A stretch of 44,481 nt of DNA from an uncultured Oscillospiraceae bacterium (GCA_949878425.1 CATLAL010000019.1:1-44481); one strand, 5' to 3'; counted from the first letter of the stretch, positions 32,545-42,400 are shown. Notes: generated from the sequence alone by a model not told the origin. Program-made: numbers and translations.

Positions 32545-33179
32545 TGCTGATCAGTCCCTCCCTCGCCAGCGGCGACCTGATGCGCGCGGCCGAGGAGATT
32601 CGCTTTATCTGCCGGAATTTCTCCGAGCTGCATCTGGATATCGAGGATGGCGTCCATCTGCCGAATATCTCCTTTGGCTTCCGGCTGGCGCGGGAGGCCT
32701 GCGCCCTGGCGGAAAAACCGGTATCTCTGCATCTGATGGTCAGCGACCCTCTCCGCTGGCTGGAGGACGTCAAAGACTGCGGCGCGGCGCATACCTTTCT
32801 CCATCTTGACCATATTCCCGACGCCGGAGCGGTGCTGAAGGCGTACCGGGCCGCCGGCATCCCCGTGGGGCTTGGGCTGAGCAGCCGCGACCTGAGACGG
32901 GGAGGCTGGGAAGAGCAGCTGCGTCAGGCGGACGCCGTATTGGTGCTGACGTGCGACATAGACGACCCGGCACAAGCCTATGTACCGGAGCTGGCTGGAT
33001 TTGCCATGGACCTGGCCCGGAGCTCCGGCCGGAAGGTATGGGTAGATGGGGCGGTAGATTTTCCTGTCTTGGAGGAGCTGGCCCATGCCGGAATCCACGC
33101 GGCGGTCATGGGCCGGGCAATCTTCCGTGATAAAAAAGCTGCCTGCCGGATGGCAGGCAAGTGGTCCGCTAGAAATTGA
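32544..33179 (+). CDS. Ribulose-phosphate 3-epimerase-like protein (SgcE/AlsE type)
   Basis: 211 residues, TIM barrel. Start ISPSLASGDLM, then LHLDIEDGVHLPNISFG equivalent to the metal-binding HvDVMDGhFVPN of RPE, LHLMVSDP with the second conserved His, and VWVDGAV with the late Asp. The motif differences from housekeeping RPE suggest another ketose phosphate as substrate. The E. coli sgc locus also pairs such an epimerase (SgcE) with SgcQ. The ATG at 32544 overlaps the upstream stop codon. Confidence 0.88.
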   Translation: MLISPSLASGDLMRAAEEIRFICRNFSELHLDIEDGVHLPNISFGFRLAREACALAEKPVSLHLMVSDPLRWLEDVKDCGAAHTFLHLDHIPDAGAVLKAYRAAGIPVGLGLSSRDLRRGGWEEQLRQADAVLVLTCDIDDPAQAYVPELAGFAMDLARSSGRKVWVDGAVDFPVLEELAHAGIHAAVMGRAIFRDKKAACRMAGKWSARN

Positions 33180-33195
33180 AAGGAGAAGCAAACAC

Positions 33196-33882
33196 ATGTC
33201 GATTCTGCTGCAGGAGCTCCGAGAGGAGATCGTATTCTACGGGCGTCAGCTGCTGAAGAGCGGCCTCACCATGCACACCGGAGGCAATCTTTCAGCCCGC
33301 GACCGCAAGACGGGGCTGGTGGTCATCAAGCCCTCTTCCGTGGCCTATGACAAGCTGACAGCTGAGGATGTAACCGTCATCACGCTCTCCGGCCAGGTCG
33401 TAGACGGCAACTACGGTCCCTCCAGCGAATGGCCCATGCACACTATGATCTATAAGCACTATCCCAGAGTGTGCGGCATCGTTCACTGCCACTCGCTGAT
33501 GGCTACCGCGTTTTCCGCCGCCAACCTGGAGATCCCTCTGGCCAATCACGAGCTGAGCGTCTACTGCTCCTCTCCCGTCCGGGTCGCCCCCTTCGAGATG
33601 CCCGGCAGCGAGGAGCTGGGGCTGAGCGCCATCAAGTACTTAGGCGATGACAACAACGCGGTCCTGTTGGGCAACCACGGCCCTTTGGGCATGGGGGCCA
33701 GCCTCTGGCACGCCTTCGACACGGCCTGCGCGATCGAGCAGGCGGCGACCATCGCCTTCTATGCGCGGCAGCTGGGCAATTTCCAGCCCGTTCCCCAGGC
33801 GGGACGGGAGAAGCTGCGCGCCTGCGATCCCCTGACCCAGCCGGACACCGGAGAGCTGCCGGTGGAGATCAAGGCGGTCTGA
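33196..33882 (+). CDS. Class II aldolase/adducin-family protein (FucA/AraD-like)
   Basis: 228 residues. Zinc ligands and catalytic residues of the family are visible: E78 in SSEWPMH, H97 and H99 in VHCHS and the third His in LGNHGPLGMG; the phosphate-binding TGGNLS is at about 28-33. The family cleaves sugar-1-phosphates to DHAP plus an aldehyde, or epimerises ribulose-5-phosphate. The ATG at 33196 has AGGAGAA upstream. With the neighbouring ALDH it gives a plausible cleavage-then-oxidation step. Confidence 0.9.
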   Translation: MSILLQELREEIVFYGRQLLKSGLTMHTGGNLSARDRKTGLVVIKPSSVAYDKLTAEDVTVITLSGQVVDGNYGPSSEWPMHTMIYKHYPRVCGIVHCHSLMATAFSAANLEIPLANHELSVYCSSPVRVAPFEMPGSEELGLSAIKYLGDDNNAVLLGNHGPLGMGASLWHAFDTACAIEQAATIAFYARQLGNFQPVPQAGREKLRACDPLTQPDTGELPVEIKAV

Positions 33883-33905
33883 TACGAGAGAAGGAGGTAT
33901 CAACC

Positions 33906-34961
33906 ATGAAGAAGAAAAATCGAATGGCTGTGATCTATGGCCCCATGGATATGAAGATCATTGACAGCGAGATCGACGATCCCAAGCCCGGACAGGTACA
34001 GATTGAGATCAAGGCCGCCCTTACCTGCGGCACGGATGTAAAGATCTACAAGCGGGGGTATCCCTTCCTGACGCCGCCCTTTCCCACCGGCCACGAGTAC
34101 GCGGGGATCGTCACCGCCGTAGGCGGCGGCGTCGACCCGGAGCTGATCGGCAAAAAGGTTGTGACCTCCAATGGCGCGGGCTGCCAGTACTGCTTCTACT
34201 GCAAACGCGACAAGGACAACCTGTGCGAGGGCATGGAGGAGGACTACGATGAATTTGTCCAGATGGGCGGCGGCTTTGCCCAATACATCAACGTCTCCGC
34301 CGCCATCGTAAAGGCGAATCTGATGGTCATCCCGGACGAAGTCCCCTTTGAACAGGCCGCCATGGTGGAACCGGTCTCCGTCGCGCTCCACGGCGTCAAT
34401 AAGGCGGAGCTGCGCGTGGGAGATACGCTGTGCATTATCGGCGCGGGTCCTATGGGCCTTTTGAAAACCCAGATCGCCAAAATGCGGGGCGCCCGGGTTA
34501 TTATGCTGGAGAAGGATCCGGGCCGTCTGGCAAAAGCCATGGAGTTAGGGGCGGACGTGGGGCTGGACCCTGGGAAGTATGACGATATCGTATCGGTGGT
34601 GCGGGGGCTGTGCAACGACGGACGGGGCCCAGACGCCGTGATCGAAGCCGTCGGACAGCCGGCGACCTGGGAGCTGGCAATCGCCCTGGTACGCAAGGGG
34701 GGCATCGTGGTGGAGTACGGCGGCTGCGCCAAGGGCACCACGATCACGGTGGACACCGTCCGGCTCCACTATGATGAGATCACCATCAAGGGCTCCTACA
34801 GCGCCACCGCCTACGAGACGGAGACAGCGGGCACGCTGCTTTCCCGGGGACTGATCCGGGCGGAGGACTATATCTCCGGCGTCTACTCTCTGGAGCAGAC
34901 CAGGGAAGCCCTTGAGGCGCACATGAACGGCGAGGGCGTCAAGTTCCTGATCCGGCCCTGA
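33906..34961 (+). CDS. Zinc-dependent medium-chain alcohol/polyol dehydrogenase
   Basis: 351 residues of the MDR family. Catalytic zinc ligands C41, H63 and E64 (CGTD, GHEYAG) and the structural zinc lobe C93-C96-C99-C107 are intact. The Rossmann loop is IIGAGPMG. It resembles sorbitol, galactitol-1-phosphate and threonine dehydrogenases. Given the galactitol-type PTS permease it probably oxidises an imported alditol phosphate to the ketose phosphate. AAGGAGG precedes the ATG at 33906. Confidence 0.9.
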   Translation: MKKKNRMAVIYGPMDMKIIDSEIDDPKPGQVQIEIKAALTCGTDVKIYKRGYPFLTPPFPTGHEYAGIVTAVGGGVDPELIGKKVVTSNGAGCQYCFYCKRDKDNLCEGMEEDYDEFVQMGGGFAQYINVSAAIVKANLMVIPDEVPFEQAAMVEPVSVALHGVNKAELRVGDTLCIIGAGPMGLLKTQIAKMRGARVIMLEKDPGRLAKAMELGADVGLDPGKYDDIVSVVRGLCNDGRGPDAVIEAVGQPATWELAIALVRKGGIVVEYGGCAKGTTITVDTVRLHYDEITIKGSYSATAYETETAGTLLSRGLIRAEDYISGVYSLEQTREALEAHMNGEGVKFLIRP

Positions 34962-35059
34962 ACCAGTTCCCGCATACGGGCTTGTTTGAACAGGCGACCA
35001 ATGGCGCACAGCCGCATCCCGCGGCTGTGGAACATATGGAGAGAAAGGAGAGGAGCGCA
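34962..35059 (+). other. Intra-operon spacer with hairpin before EIIB
   Basis: Contains GGGCTTGTTTGAACAGGCG (34978-34996), resembling the fused outer ends of cloverleaf element B, and a 9-bp hairpin (35007-35015/35021-35029). The hairpin sits about 20 bases before the EIIB ribosome site and may tune the permease subunits relative to the enzymes. Confidence 0.4.
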
Positions 35060-35341
35060 TTGAAAAAAACAATCTTAGTGGTCTGTGGCAGCGGGATTGC
35101 CACATCTACCGCAGTGGTCTGCGAACTGAAGGAACGGCTGGCTGAGCGGGGCGTACAGGCGGATATCCGGCAGTGCGACGTGTTCAGCGTCAAAAGCCAG
35201 CTGCACGGCGTCAACGTCATCGCCTATACCTGCGCGCTGAAGGAGGACTTCGGCATTCCCAAAGTAAGCGCGGTGGCGCTTCTGACCGGGATCGGCGCTG
35301 ACGCAGTGGTCGATCAGATTGCCGCGGCACTGAAGGATTGA
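35060..35341 (+). CDS. PTS EIIB component, galactitol (GatB/SgcB) type
   Basis: 93 residues. The active-site Cys lies in the phosphate loop VCGSGIATST. It receives phosphate from EIIA and transfers it to the incoming substrate bound by EIIC. The start is TTG at 35060 with AGGAG 5-10 bases upstream; an ATG at 35036 is in frame but has no ribosome site. It is followed by EIIC after 25 bases. Confidence 0.9.
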   Translation: MKKTILVVCGSGIATSTAVVCELKERLAERGVQADIRQCDVFSVKSQLHGVNVIAYTCALKEDFGIPKVSAVALLTGIGADAVVDQIAAALKD

Positions 35342-35366
35342 TTCAACAAAACGGGAGGAAGAAGCT

Positions 35367-36743
35367 ATGTTAAATGACATTATGAGTTCCCTTGGCTCTG
35401 CCATCGTACTTCCCATCTTCATCTTCATCTTTGCGCTCTGCTTCAGAGTAAAACCCGGCACAGCGTTCAAATCCGCCATCTTTATCGGCATCGGCCTGAT
35501 CGGCATCGGCATGGTCTTAGACTATTTCACCGTGCAGGTAACGGACGTGGTCAACATGATGGTTGAGACCACCAGCATCAATCTCCCGTTCCTCGATGTC
35601 TCCTGGGGCGTCGCCGCCACCGTCGCATACTCAACCAGCGTCGGACTGCTGATCATCCCATTCTGTCTGGCGGTTAACGTGGCCGTCCTCCTGCTGAAGG
35701 GGACCGATACGCTGGACATCGACATTTGGAACTATTGGCACTTTGCCCTGGTGGGCGGCCTGGTCTACTACGCCTCCGGGAGCCTGTTCAAGGCGTTCTT
35801 TGCCGCCGGTATGATGGAGCTGTTCGCGCTGCTGTTTGCCGACTGGTGCCAGCCCGCCACAGCTCAGTATTACGGCTATGACGGCATCTCCTTCCCAACG
35901 GTATCCTCGGTGGAATACATGCCCTGGGCGATCCTGATCAATAAGCTCTGCGACCTGATCGGCCTTGACAAGGTCAAGCTCGACCCGGAAAACATTCAGA
36001 AAAAGCTTAAGGTCTTTGGCGATCCCGCCATCCTCGGACTGCTGATCGGCCTTGTGATCGGCGTTGCCGGCCACTGGGGCAACCTGGGCGCCTTCTCCAG
36101 CTGGTGCAGCATCCTGGCTGTCTCCATGGCCGTGGCCGCTGTCATGCACATTTTCCCCATGATGCCCAGAGTCCTGATGCAGGGCCTTGTCCCCATCTCC
36201 AACGGCATTCGGGACACCCTGGCCAAGCACGGCTTCAACCGCAGTATCAACCTTGGCATGGATACCGCCCTGTGCTGCGGTGAGACGGCGACACTGGCCT
36301 CCTCCCTGATCATGGTTCCGGTCTGCATCCTGCTGATGATCGTGCTGCCCTACAACAAGTTCCTGTGGATCGCCGACCTGCTGGCCTTCCCCTGGTTCTT
36401 CGCGCTGATCACGCCGGTCACCAAGGGAAATATTCTCAAGAACGTGATCATTGGCGGCTCCTATCTCTGCATCGGCGATCTGATCATTACCAAGCTCACC
36501 CCCTTTTTCACCGAGGTCGCCATTTCCGCCGGTTACACGGTGGCCGAGGGCGTCCAGGGCGTCAACGCCGGCGGCGAGGGCATCAGTTGGCTGCTGTACA
36601 GCCTCTTCCGGGGCTCCTGCAGCTGGATCGGTATGGCGGTAATCGTTGCCGCATATGCCGTGCTGCTGTTCCTGTACAAGAAAAACAAGAAGGCGTTCCA
36701 CCGCGCGGCCGGCTACACAGAGGAGATTGCCGCAGAGGATTGA
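35367..36743 (+). CDS. PTS EIIC component, galactitol (GatC/SgcC) family
   Basis: 458 residues, highly hydrophobic with about 10-12 membrane segments. GIGLIGIGMVLDYF, the PWAILINKLCDLIGLDK loop and NRSINLGMDTALCCGETATL are GatC-like. It is the membrane channel that takes up and, with EIIB, phosphorylates the substrate. The GatC family handles galactitol and related pentitols or unusual sugars. The ATG at 35367 has GGAGG upstream. It is the last gene of the plus arm. Confidence 0.92.
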   Translation: MLNDIMSSLGSAIVLPIFIFIFALCFRVKPGTAFKSAIFIGIGLIGIGMVLDYFTVQVTDVVNMMVETTSINLPFLDVSWGVAATVAYSTSVGLLIIPFCLAVNVAVLLLKGTDTLDIDIWNYWHFALVGGLVYYASGSLFKAFFAAGMMELFALLFADWCQPATAQYYGYDGISFPTVSSVEYMPWAILINKLCDLIGLDKVKLDPENIQKKLKVFGDPAILGLLIGLVIGVAGHWGNLGAFSSWCSILAVSMAVAAVMHIFPMMPRVLMQGLVPISNGIRDTLAKHGFNRSINLGMDTALCCGETATLASSLIMVPVCILLMIVLPYNKFLWIADLLAFPWFFALITPVTKGNILKNVIIGGSYLCIGDLIITKLTPFFTEVAISAGYTVAEGVQGVNAGGEGISWLLYSLFRGSCSWIGMAVIVAAYAVLLFLYKKNKKAFHRAAGYTEEIAAED

Positions 36744-36835
36744 TCCCTGGCAAATAAGACCTGCTATTGTCGGCTCTTGGACCGGGCGGCGCACCACCCT
36801 CTCCGCCTGCCTCCGTCCAGCGGGAGCCGCCTGAC

Positions 36836-36874
36836 AGTCAACCGTCCCGGCCATTGATGCCGGGACGGCTGACT
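36836..36874 (+). terminator. Long stem-loop after the PTS operon
   Basis: A 16-bp stem with one mismatch (36836-36851 with 36859-36874) and a 7-base loop, 93 bases after the EIIC stop codon. No T-run follows, so it may protect the 3' end rather than terminate on its own. Confidence 0.45.
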
Positions 36875-36915
36875 GCAACTATGACAGAATCTATGACTCA
36901 GCGTCAAGGATTTCT

Positions 36916-37046
36916 GCCCTACTAGAGTCTGTTCCCATACTGTGCCTGTGCTGTAAGGAGCTGTATTCACAAGTGGGGGATGCTGGATGGGCCAGGAATT
37001 TTTTCGGCCCGCAAGGCAAAAAATTGTAGGAATACTATTGTGCAAT
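36916..37046 (-). repeat. Partial cloverleaf-like element, copy F (minus orientation)
   Basis: Read on the minus strand, AATAGTATTCC, then ATTTTTTGCC and a GGGCC/GGCCC hairpin (36989-36993/37006-37010) align with the middle and third hairpin of copy C. CTAGAGTCTGTT at 36922-36933 is shared with the palindrome at 39320. The hairpin ATGACCGC/GCGGTCAT (about 37044-37064) adjoins it. The 387-base gap between EIIC and the regulator holds no recognisable gene. Confidence 0.5.
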
Positions 37047-37130
37047 GACCGCATCGAGCGGTCATGCGCAATTTCTAAATACCGCCCAAACGGCGGCCGA
37101 CGGAATCACACGAGAAAGCAGGAGGATCCC

Positions 37131-39125
37131 ATGAATGTCGTCATCCTTAACAACCGGCAGGTCAAACTGCTGAAATCCGTCCTGCAGGCTCAGGAGGGAA
37201 TCACGCTGCAGGGTGCGGCGGAGAAGTGCGGTATAAAATCCTGCGCAAAGACCAACCGCACAGATTTTGCCAGGATCCAGGAGTTTTCCGAGGGGTTCCA
37301 GGTGTCGCTGACGCTGAACCGCGGCCGCGTTCATATCTCCGCCAGTGAAGAAGCGGTCCGCCGGCTCGCCCAAGCCACGGTCGCCCTTTACCGGGGAGAA
37401 AGCGTCGTTTATACAGAGGACCGGGTGGCCTATATTGTGCTGGACTGTCTGGTGAAAAAGCCCATTCCGTCTTTGGACCTATGGAGCGAACGATTCAATG
37501 TTTCCCGCCCCTGCATCCAGCGGGATATGAAGCGTGTCAAGCGCTGGCTGGCAAACGAGCATCTGGAGCTGGCGTCTTACCCGGGGCGGGGCTACTGCCT
37601 GGAGAGCAGCGAGTACCTTATCCGCAAGGCAATCGTCACTTGGATCCTGGAGCAGTTTGGCAGCGGCGCGATCGCCGTTATCTCTCAGAAGGATTCTGAT
37701 TTTTATCAGGCCGCTCTGTGGCAGCAGCTGTTTGGGGACGTGGAGCTTGGGCAGCTGGTCCATATCTTTGAGGAACTGGACAGCAGGGTGGATTTGAACG
37801 TGCAGCACACGCGCTACAATATGCTGGTCCTCTACGCTGCTGTGACAATACATCGCCGGGCGACGCTGTGCGTCATTACTCCCGACGATCTTCCCCCGGA
37901 GCGGGAGCTGGTATGCTCTGTCCTGATTCTGCGCCTGTCCGCCCTGCTGGAGCAGAAAATGGGTCTCCGCCTCCCGGCCGAGGAGCTGGCGGCCCTTCAA
38001 CAGTACTACCAGGAGCTCTCCGCGGCCCAGCCGGAAAAATCCGGCGAGAGCCGCCGCCTCGCGGCTGTCGGCCAGAGCATTATGGAGGAATTTGCCGGCG
38101 CGGTGGAATTGATGCTGGGCCTGCCTCTGATCAGTGACCGGCAGACCTGCGATGAGCTCTCCTCCCTGCTCACAGAGATCCTCAGAGACAGAAACTTCCA
38201 TATCAGCAATCTCAACAATTTAGAGATCGCCGGCTTCGCGGCTACCTATCCCGCAGAATTTGCTCTGGGACAGCAGCTGATCTCTCTGGTGCGCCAAAGC
38301 CTGGATATTGAACTGCCTATCTCCAGGGCTGTGGAGGTCAGCGTTTTCATTGCCGCCCGCATGGAACGGATGGTCTCGAACAGGAGAAAGAAAAATATCA
38401 TGCTCGTCTCCTCCGGCAGCGCGGACCTGTCGCTGCTCCTGTACTGGCAGTTGACCAACCGGCTGGGATACTTTTTGGATCACATTGAAATGGGCTCTTA
38501 CCAAACGGTTATTTCCAAGCCGCTGCCAGAGGATCTGGACCTGGTCGTTTCTACAATTGACCTGCCTAATCTGGGAGAAAAAGCGATTACAATTCCCAAA
38601 ATCCTCACGGAAGAGGACATTCTTCGCCTCCGGCGGCGGCTTTTGGGGGATGTCAGGCCGGAAAAAAATTCCGCCGCCGGCTGCGCTCTTCATACGACCG
38701 CCTTTTATGACGACCAGTCCCGAACCGCTCAGGAGCTGTTCTGCCGGATCGGCGGTGTATTGGAGGATCAGGGGTACGTGCTTCCCGGCTACAGCAAAAA
38801 GCTGGAGGAGCATGAACAGACATTTGGCTCCGGCATCGAGATGCCGATACCGGTAGCCGTGCCCCATACGGAGGCCTCGTACACGAAAACCCCCGCGCTG
38901 GCGGTCGTTGTGACCCGTTACGCCATCCCCATACGGCTGATCGGATCCCACCGGGTTCTGCCGGTAAACCTGGCCCTTTTCCCGCTTCTGGAGCCGGAAA
39001 ATTCGGAGATGGGCATGGCTTTTTACTCCGTTATCTCCAAGCTGCGCAATAAAAAGCTGGCGGTAAATCTGCGCTCCTGCAAAAGCAGCGAGGAGATTTT
39101 GCAGTTCATCAGCCGGAATCTGTAG
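37131..39125 (+). CDS. PRD/EIIA-containing transcriptional regulator (BglG/MtlR/LicR type)
   Basis: 664 residues. An N-terminal HTH (about 1-60) and a second winged helix (about 105-160, SLDLWSERFNVSRP to GRGYCLE) bind DNA. Two PRD-like regions (about 165-280 and 305-412) follow. An EIIB-like region (about 420-505) has SSGSADLS where a Cys would be expected. An EIIA domain (about 520-664) has the phosphorylatable His H579 in VAVPHTEASY. It is a DNA-binding activator type rather than an RNA antiterminator. It probably controls the two divergent promoters at 27.45-27.57 kb according to PTS phosphorylation. The ATG at 37131 has AGGAGG upstream. Confidence 0.88.
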   Translation: MNVVILNNRQVKLLKSVLQAQEGITLQGAAEKCGIKSCAKTNRTDFARIQEFSEGFQVSLTLNRGRVHISASEEAVRRLAQATVALYRGESVVYTEDRVAYIVLDCLVKKPIPSLDLWSERFNVSRPCIQRDMKRVKRWLANEHLELASYPGRGYCLESSEYLIRKAIVTWILEQFGSGAIAVISQKDSDFYQAALWQQLFGDVELGQLVHIFEELDSRVDLNVQHTRYNMLVLYAAVTIHRRATLCVITPDDLPPERELVCSVLILRLSALLEQKMGLRLPAEELAALQQYYQELSAAQPEKSGESRRLAAVGQSIMEEFAGAVELMLGLPLISDRQTCDELSSLLTEILRDRNFHISNLNNLEIAGFAATYPAEFALGQQLISLVRQSLDIELPISRAVEVSVFIAARMERMVSNRRKKNIMLVSSGSADLSLLLYWQLTNRLGYFLDHIEMGSYQTVISKPLPEDLDLVVSTIDLPNLGEKAITIPKILTEEDILRLRRRLLGDVRPEKNSAAGCALHTTAFYDDQSRTAQELFCRIGGVLEDQGYVLPGYSKKLEEHEQTFGSGIEMPIPVAVPHTEASYTKTPALAVVVTRYAIPIRLIGSHRVLPVNLALFPLLEPENSEMGMAFYSVISKLRNKKLAVNLRSCKSSEEILQFISRNL

Positions 39126-39437
39126 GCCGGCTGGACCGGCCCATGGACAGCATCTCATGTCATTTCACGCTTTCCATGGACGCGCCTTCCCAATCCAGTC
39201 CCGCTCCCTCCAATAGCTCCTGTCCGCCTCGTTCCAGCCATGCTTCTGCATTTGGCGCATGACGGAGAAAATGAGCCTGGTTCTTAGGGCGGGCTTCAGC
39301 CCCGCCTGCTCCGCGAAGCGGGCACTAGAGTCTGTTTTAAAACAGACTCTAGTGCCCCAGCGGCCCGAAGGGCCGCGAGTGGTTGTTCACAAAGAAAAGT
39401 ATGATACGTCTATCAGGAGTATCGCGGCGATACCGCC
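39126..39437. repeat. Intergenic region with a 38-bp perfect palindrome
   Basis: The gap between the convergent regulator and sbcC has no supported gene. Bases 39320-39357 form a perfect, loop-free 38-bp palindrome with centre TTTTAAAA and arms GGGCACTAGAGTCTG. GC hairpins flank it on both sides (around 39282-39319, and CGGCCC-GAA-GGGCCG at about 39361-39375). TGTTCACAAAGAAAAG near 39385 matches the hairpin of the A/T-rich repeat family. It could act as a bidirectional terminator or be a decayed mobile element. Confidence 0.6.
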
Positions 39438-42400
39438 TCAGGTGAGGATCTCCACCCGGCTGCCGCCGCTCCGGTCCCTTGTTACGATGATCTGTTTGTC
39501 AATTTTCTCCTTCAGCTCCGCCACGTGGGAGATGATGCCCACCAGCCGGTTTCCGTCGGTCAGATCGGTCAGCGCCCGGATGGCCTGCCGGAGGGACTCC
39601 TCGTCCAGGGAGCCGAATCCCTCGTCTACGAACATGGTGTCCAGGCGAATGCCGCCGGCCGCGGACTGTATCTCGTCGGCAAGACCAAGGGCCAGAGACA
39701 GGGAGGCCTTGAAGGACTCCCCGCCGGACAGGGATCTGACGCTGCGCTCCGACCCGTTGCTGTGGTCGACAACATCCAGCTCCAGGCCAGTCTGGCTGCG
39801 GTTGTCCTCCGCCTCCCTCCGGCGCTTGAGCTCGTACTGTCCGTCGGACATAATCAGGAAGCGGATATTGGCCCGCTGAAGGATCCGGTCAAAGAAGGCC
39901 GCCTGGATGTAGGTCTCCAGCGCGATCTTCTCTTTGCCGGGCAGGTTGCCGTTGACTGTGTTGGAGAGGGTACGGACCCAGGCGTACCGCGCCTCCAGCG
40001 CCTCCAGATCGGCCGCTTTTTTCATCATATTTTGCAGCGCGGTCCTGTTCGTGTTCCACCGCGTATGGACGGCCTTCTGCGCCTCCGCCACTTCGGCGCG
40101 CTGTTTTTCCAGCTCCAGGCTCCTGGCCCTCTGAGACGCCATATCCACTTCCGCGCCATTCTCCAGCAGCGCCTCCAGCTCCTGAATAGCGGCCTCCGTT
40201 CCAGCCAGCTCCATACTGCGGGCGGCCAGCGCAGCTTTTGCGCTTTTGAGCGCCTCGTCCAGCTGGGCGAGCGCTCCCTCCAGCTGCGCCAGCCGCGCCT
40301 GCGCGGAGGCGGCGTCCGGATCGTGAAGCTCCGCTTGCAGGCTCCGGATCTGGGCCGCGATTTCCTCCCGGCGGCTCTCCGCGCCGGCCAGCGTCTTCTG
40401 GCTCTCCGAGAGAGCCTGCTCCAGCTCCTTCAGCCGCGCCTCCTGCTGGGGAAGCAGCCGCTCCAGCTCCCGCTTCCGCTCCAGGCTGCCCTCGGCCTCC
40501 CGCAGCCGCTCCCGCACCTGAGCCAGCTCCGTCTCCACTGCTCGCAGCTCTGCCGCCGCGTGTCCGGCGGCGGCCTCCAGCTCACATCCCTCCAGGTGCT
40601 CCAGAAGCTGCCGCCGGAGCTTGCCCTCCAGCTGTTCCCGCTGTCCCTGGAGATTCCCCTGGGCCACCTCCGCCTGGGCGATCGCCTCCTTTACCGCCTC
40701 CTGCTTGTCCGTCAGAGCCTTGAGCTGCTTCTCCTGGTCCTGTATCTCCCGGCCCAGCTGCTCGCGGTGGATGAGCTGAGCCTCCAGCTCGCACAGCTCC
40801 CGGTGAAGCCCGCCCAGCGCGCTGCCGGTCTCCTCCTGACAGGCCCGCAGCTGTTCCGCCGCCCGGTCCAGAGCCGGGCGCTCCACATAGGACGCCATCC
40901 GGGCGAGCAGCTGCTGACCGCGCTCCTCCAGAGCAGCTTTTTTCTCCCCCGCCTGTGTGCTCCTCCGGTTCGCCTCTTGGCGGGCAGATTCGGCTTCCTC
41001 CTTGGCCCGCTCCAGCTCCGCCTCGGTGGGGGCCTGGCTGGAGATCCCGGCGGGCGAGGGGTGATGGAGGGAGCCGCAGACCGGACAGGGCGCTCCCTCC
41101 TCCAAAGACTGCGCCAAAAGCCCCGCCTGTTCATCCAGAAAGGCCCGGTTTTTCCGCTGGTAGACCGTCTGCGCAGCTTCGGCGGTCTCCTGAGCCGCCC
41201 GGTAGGCAGTCTGGGCCGCCTCCAGCTGGCTTTGGGCATCCTGACAGCGCTCCAGCAGGGACATCAAGCTCTCCAGGCCCCTGCTCCTCTCCTGGGCCTG
41301 ACTCTGGCGGTGGAGCAGCTTCTCCCTTTCCGCTTCCAGCCCCTCGGCGGCAGACCAGGCCGCCGTATTGGCCTGCAAAAGCGCTTTTCGCCGGAGCTGC
41401 TCGTCAGCCAGGCTCTCCCGCTGGGCGCACAGCGCCGCGCGCCGGGATTGCTCCTCCTGGAGCCGCCGACCGTAATCCTCCCACTCCTTCAGGTCCTGCC
41501 GCAGCGTATCCAGCGCGGTCTGCCGGCTCTCATATTGCGTCCGCTCCCGCAAAAGGCGCTCCCAGTCCGCGGCGGCGGAGGCCAGCGGCTTCAGCTCCCG
41601 GTTTTCCGCCTCCAGCCGCTCCGCCTGCTCCCGGCAGGCCCGCTCCTTTTGGGCCAGGCCGCCTCTGAGCGCAGTGATCTGCGATGTAAGGGCGGCGAGC
41701 CCCTCCTGCCTGTTGGACAGCTCCCGGTAGCGGGGGAGCTCGGTCTCCAGCGCCGCTTTCTCCTTTGCCAGAGCCTCCCGGCGCGGGAGGCTCTCCTCTT
41801 CCGCCGCAGCGGCTTTCCAGGCGGCCTCCGCCTGAACGCGCTGTTCTTCCCGCCGGATTCTGGCCTCCGCCAGCTTCTGCCGGGTCTTTTCCCGATCCTC
41901 CGCCTTGCCCAGCAGGGCCGCGGCCAGCTTCAGCTCCTCATCCAGCCTGCTCAGCTCCCGCCGGTGCTGTTCATTTGCCGCTGTGTCTTGATCGATCAGG
42001 GTCCGGATCAGCTCCACAGTCTCCTGAAAGGGCAGCGATCCCTCTCTTGCTTTTTCCAGCTTGGGCTGGAGCAGGTCGTCCTCCCGGCAGAGCACGCCGC
42101 CGATGAACTGCTGCACGCTGGCGCGGACGGCCTCGCACTCCCGTTGCAGTCTGCCCGATTCCACTTTCAGCCGCTCCTGAAACACCATATAGTACCGGGT
42201 CTTGAATATTTCCCGAAAAATCTCCTGCCGGTCCTTGCTGTCCGCCAGCAGTACTTTCAGAAAATCTCCCTGGGCGATCATGGCGATCTGGGAAAACTGC
42301 CTCCGGTCCAGTCCGATGATCCGAGTGATCTCGCCGTTCACCTCTCGGGCCTTGGCGACCAGGCGGCCATCGGGCAGGTGGAGCTCCGCCTCCGCCCTCT

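Noticed and set aside
36987..37130. N-terminal extension of the PRD regulator from the ATG at 36987
   Set aside because: The extension is encoded by repeat F and lacks a ribosome site, whereas the ATG at 37131 has AGGAGG upstream and begins the expected HTH domain.
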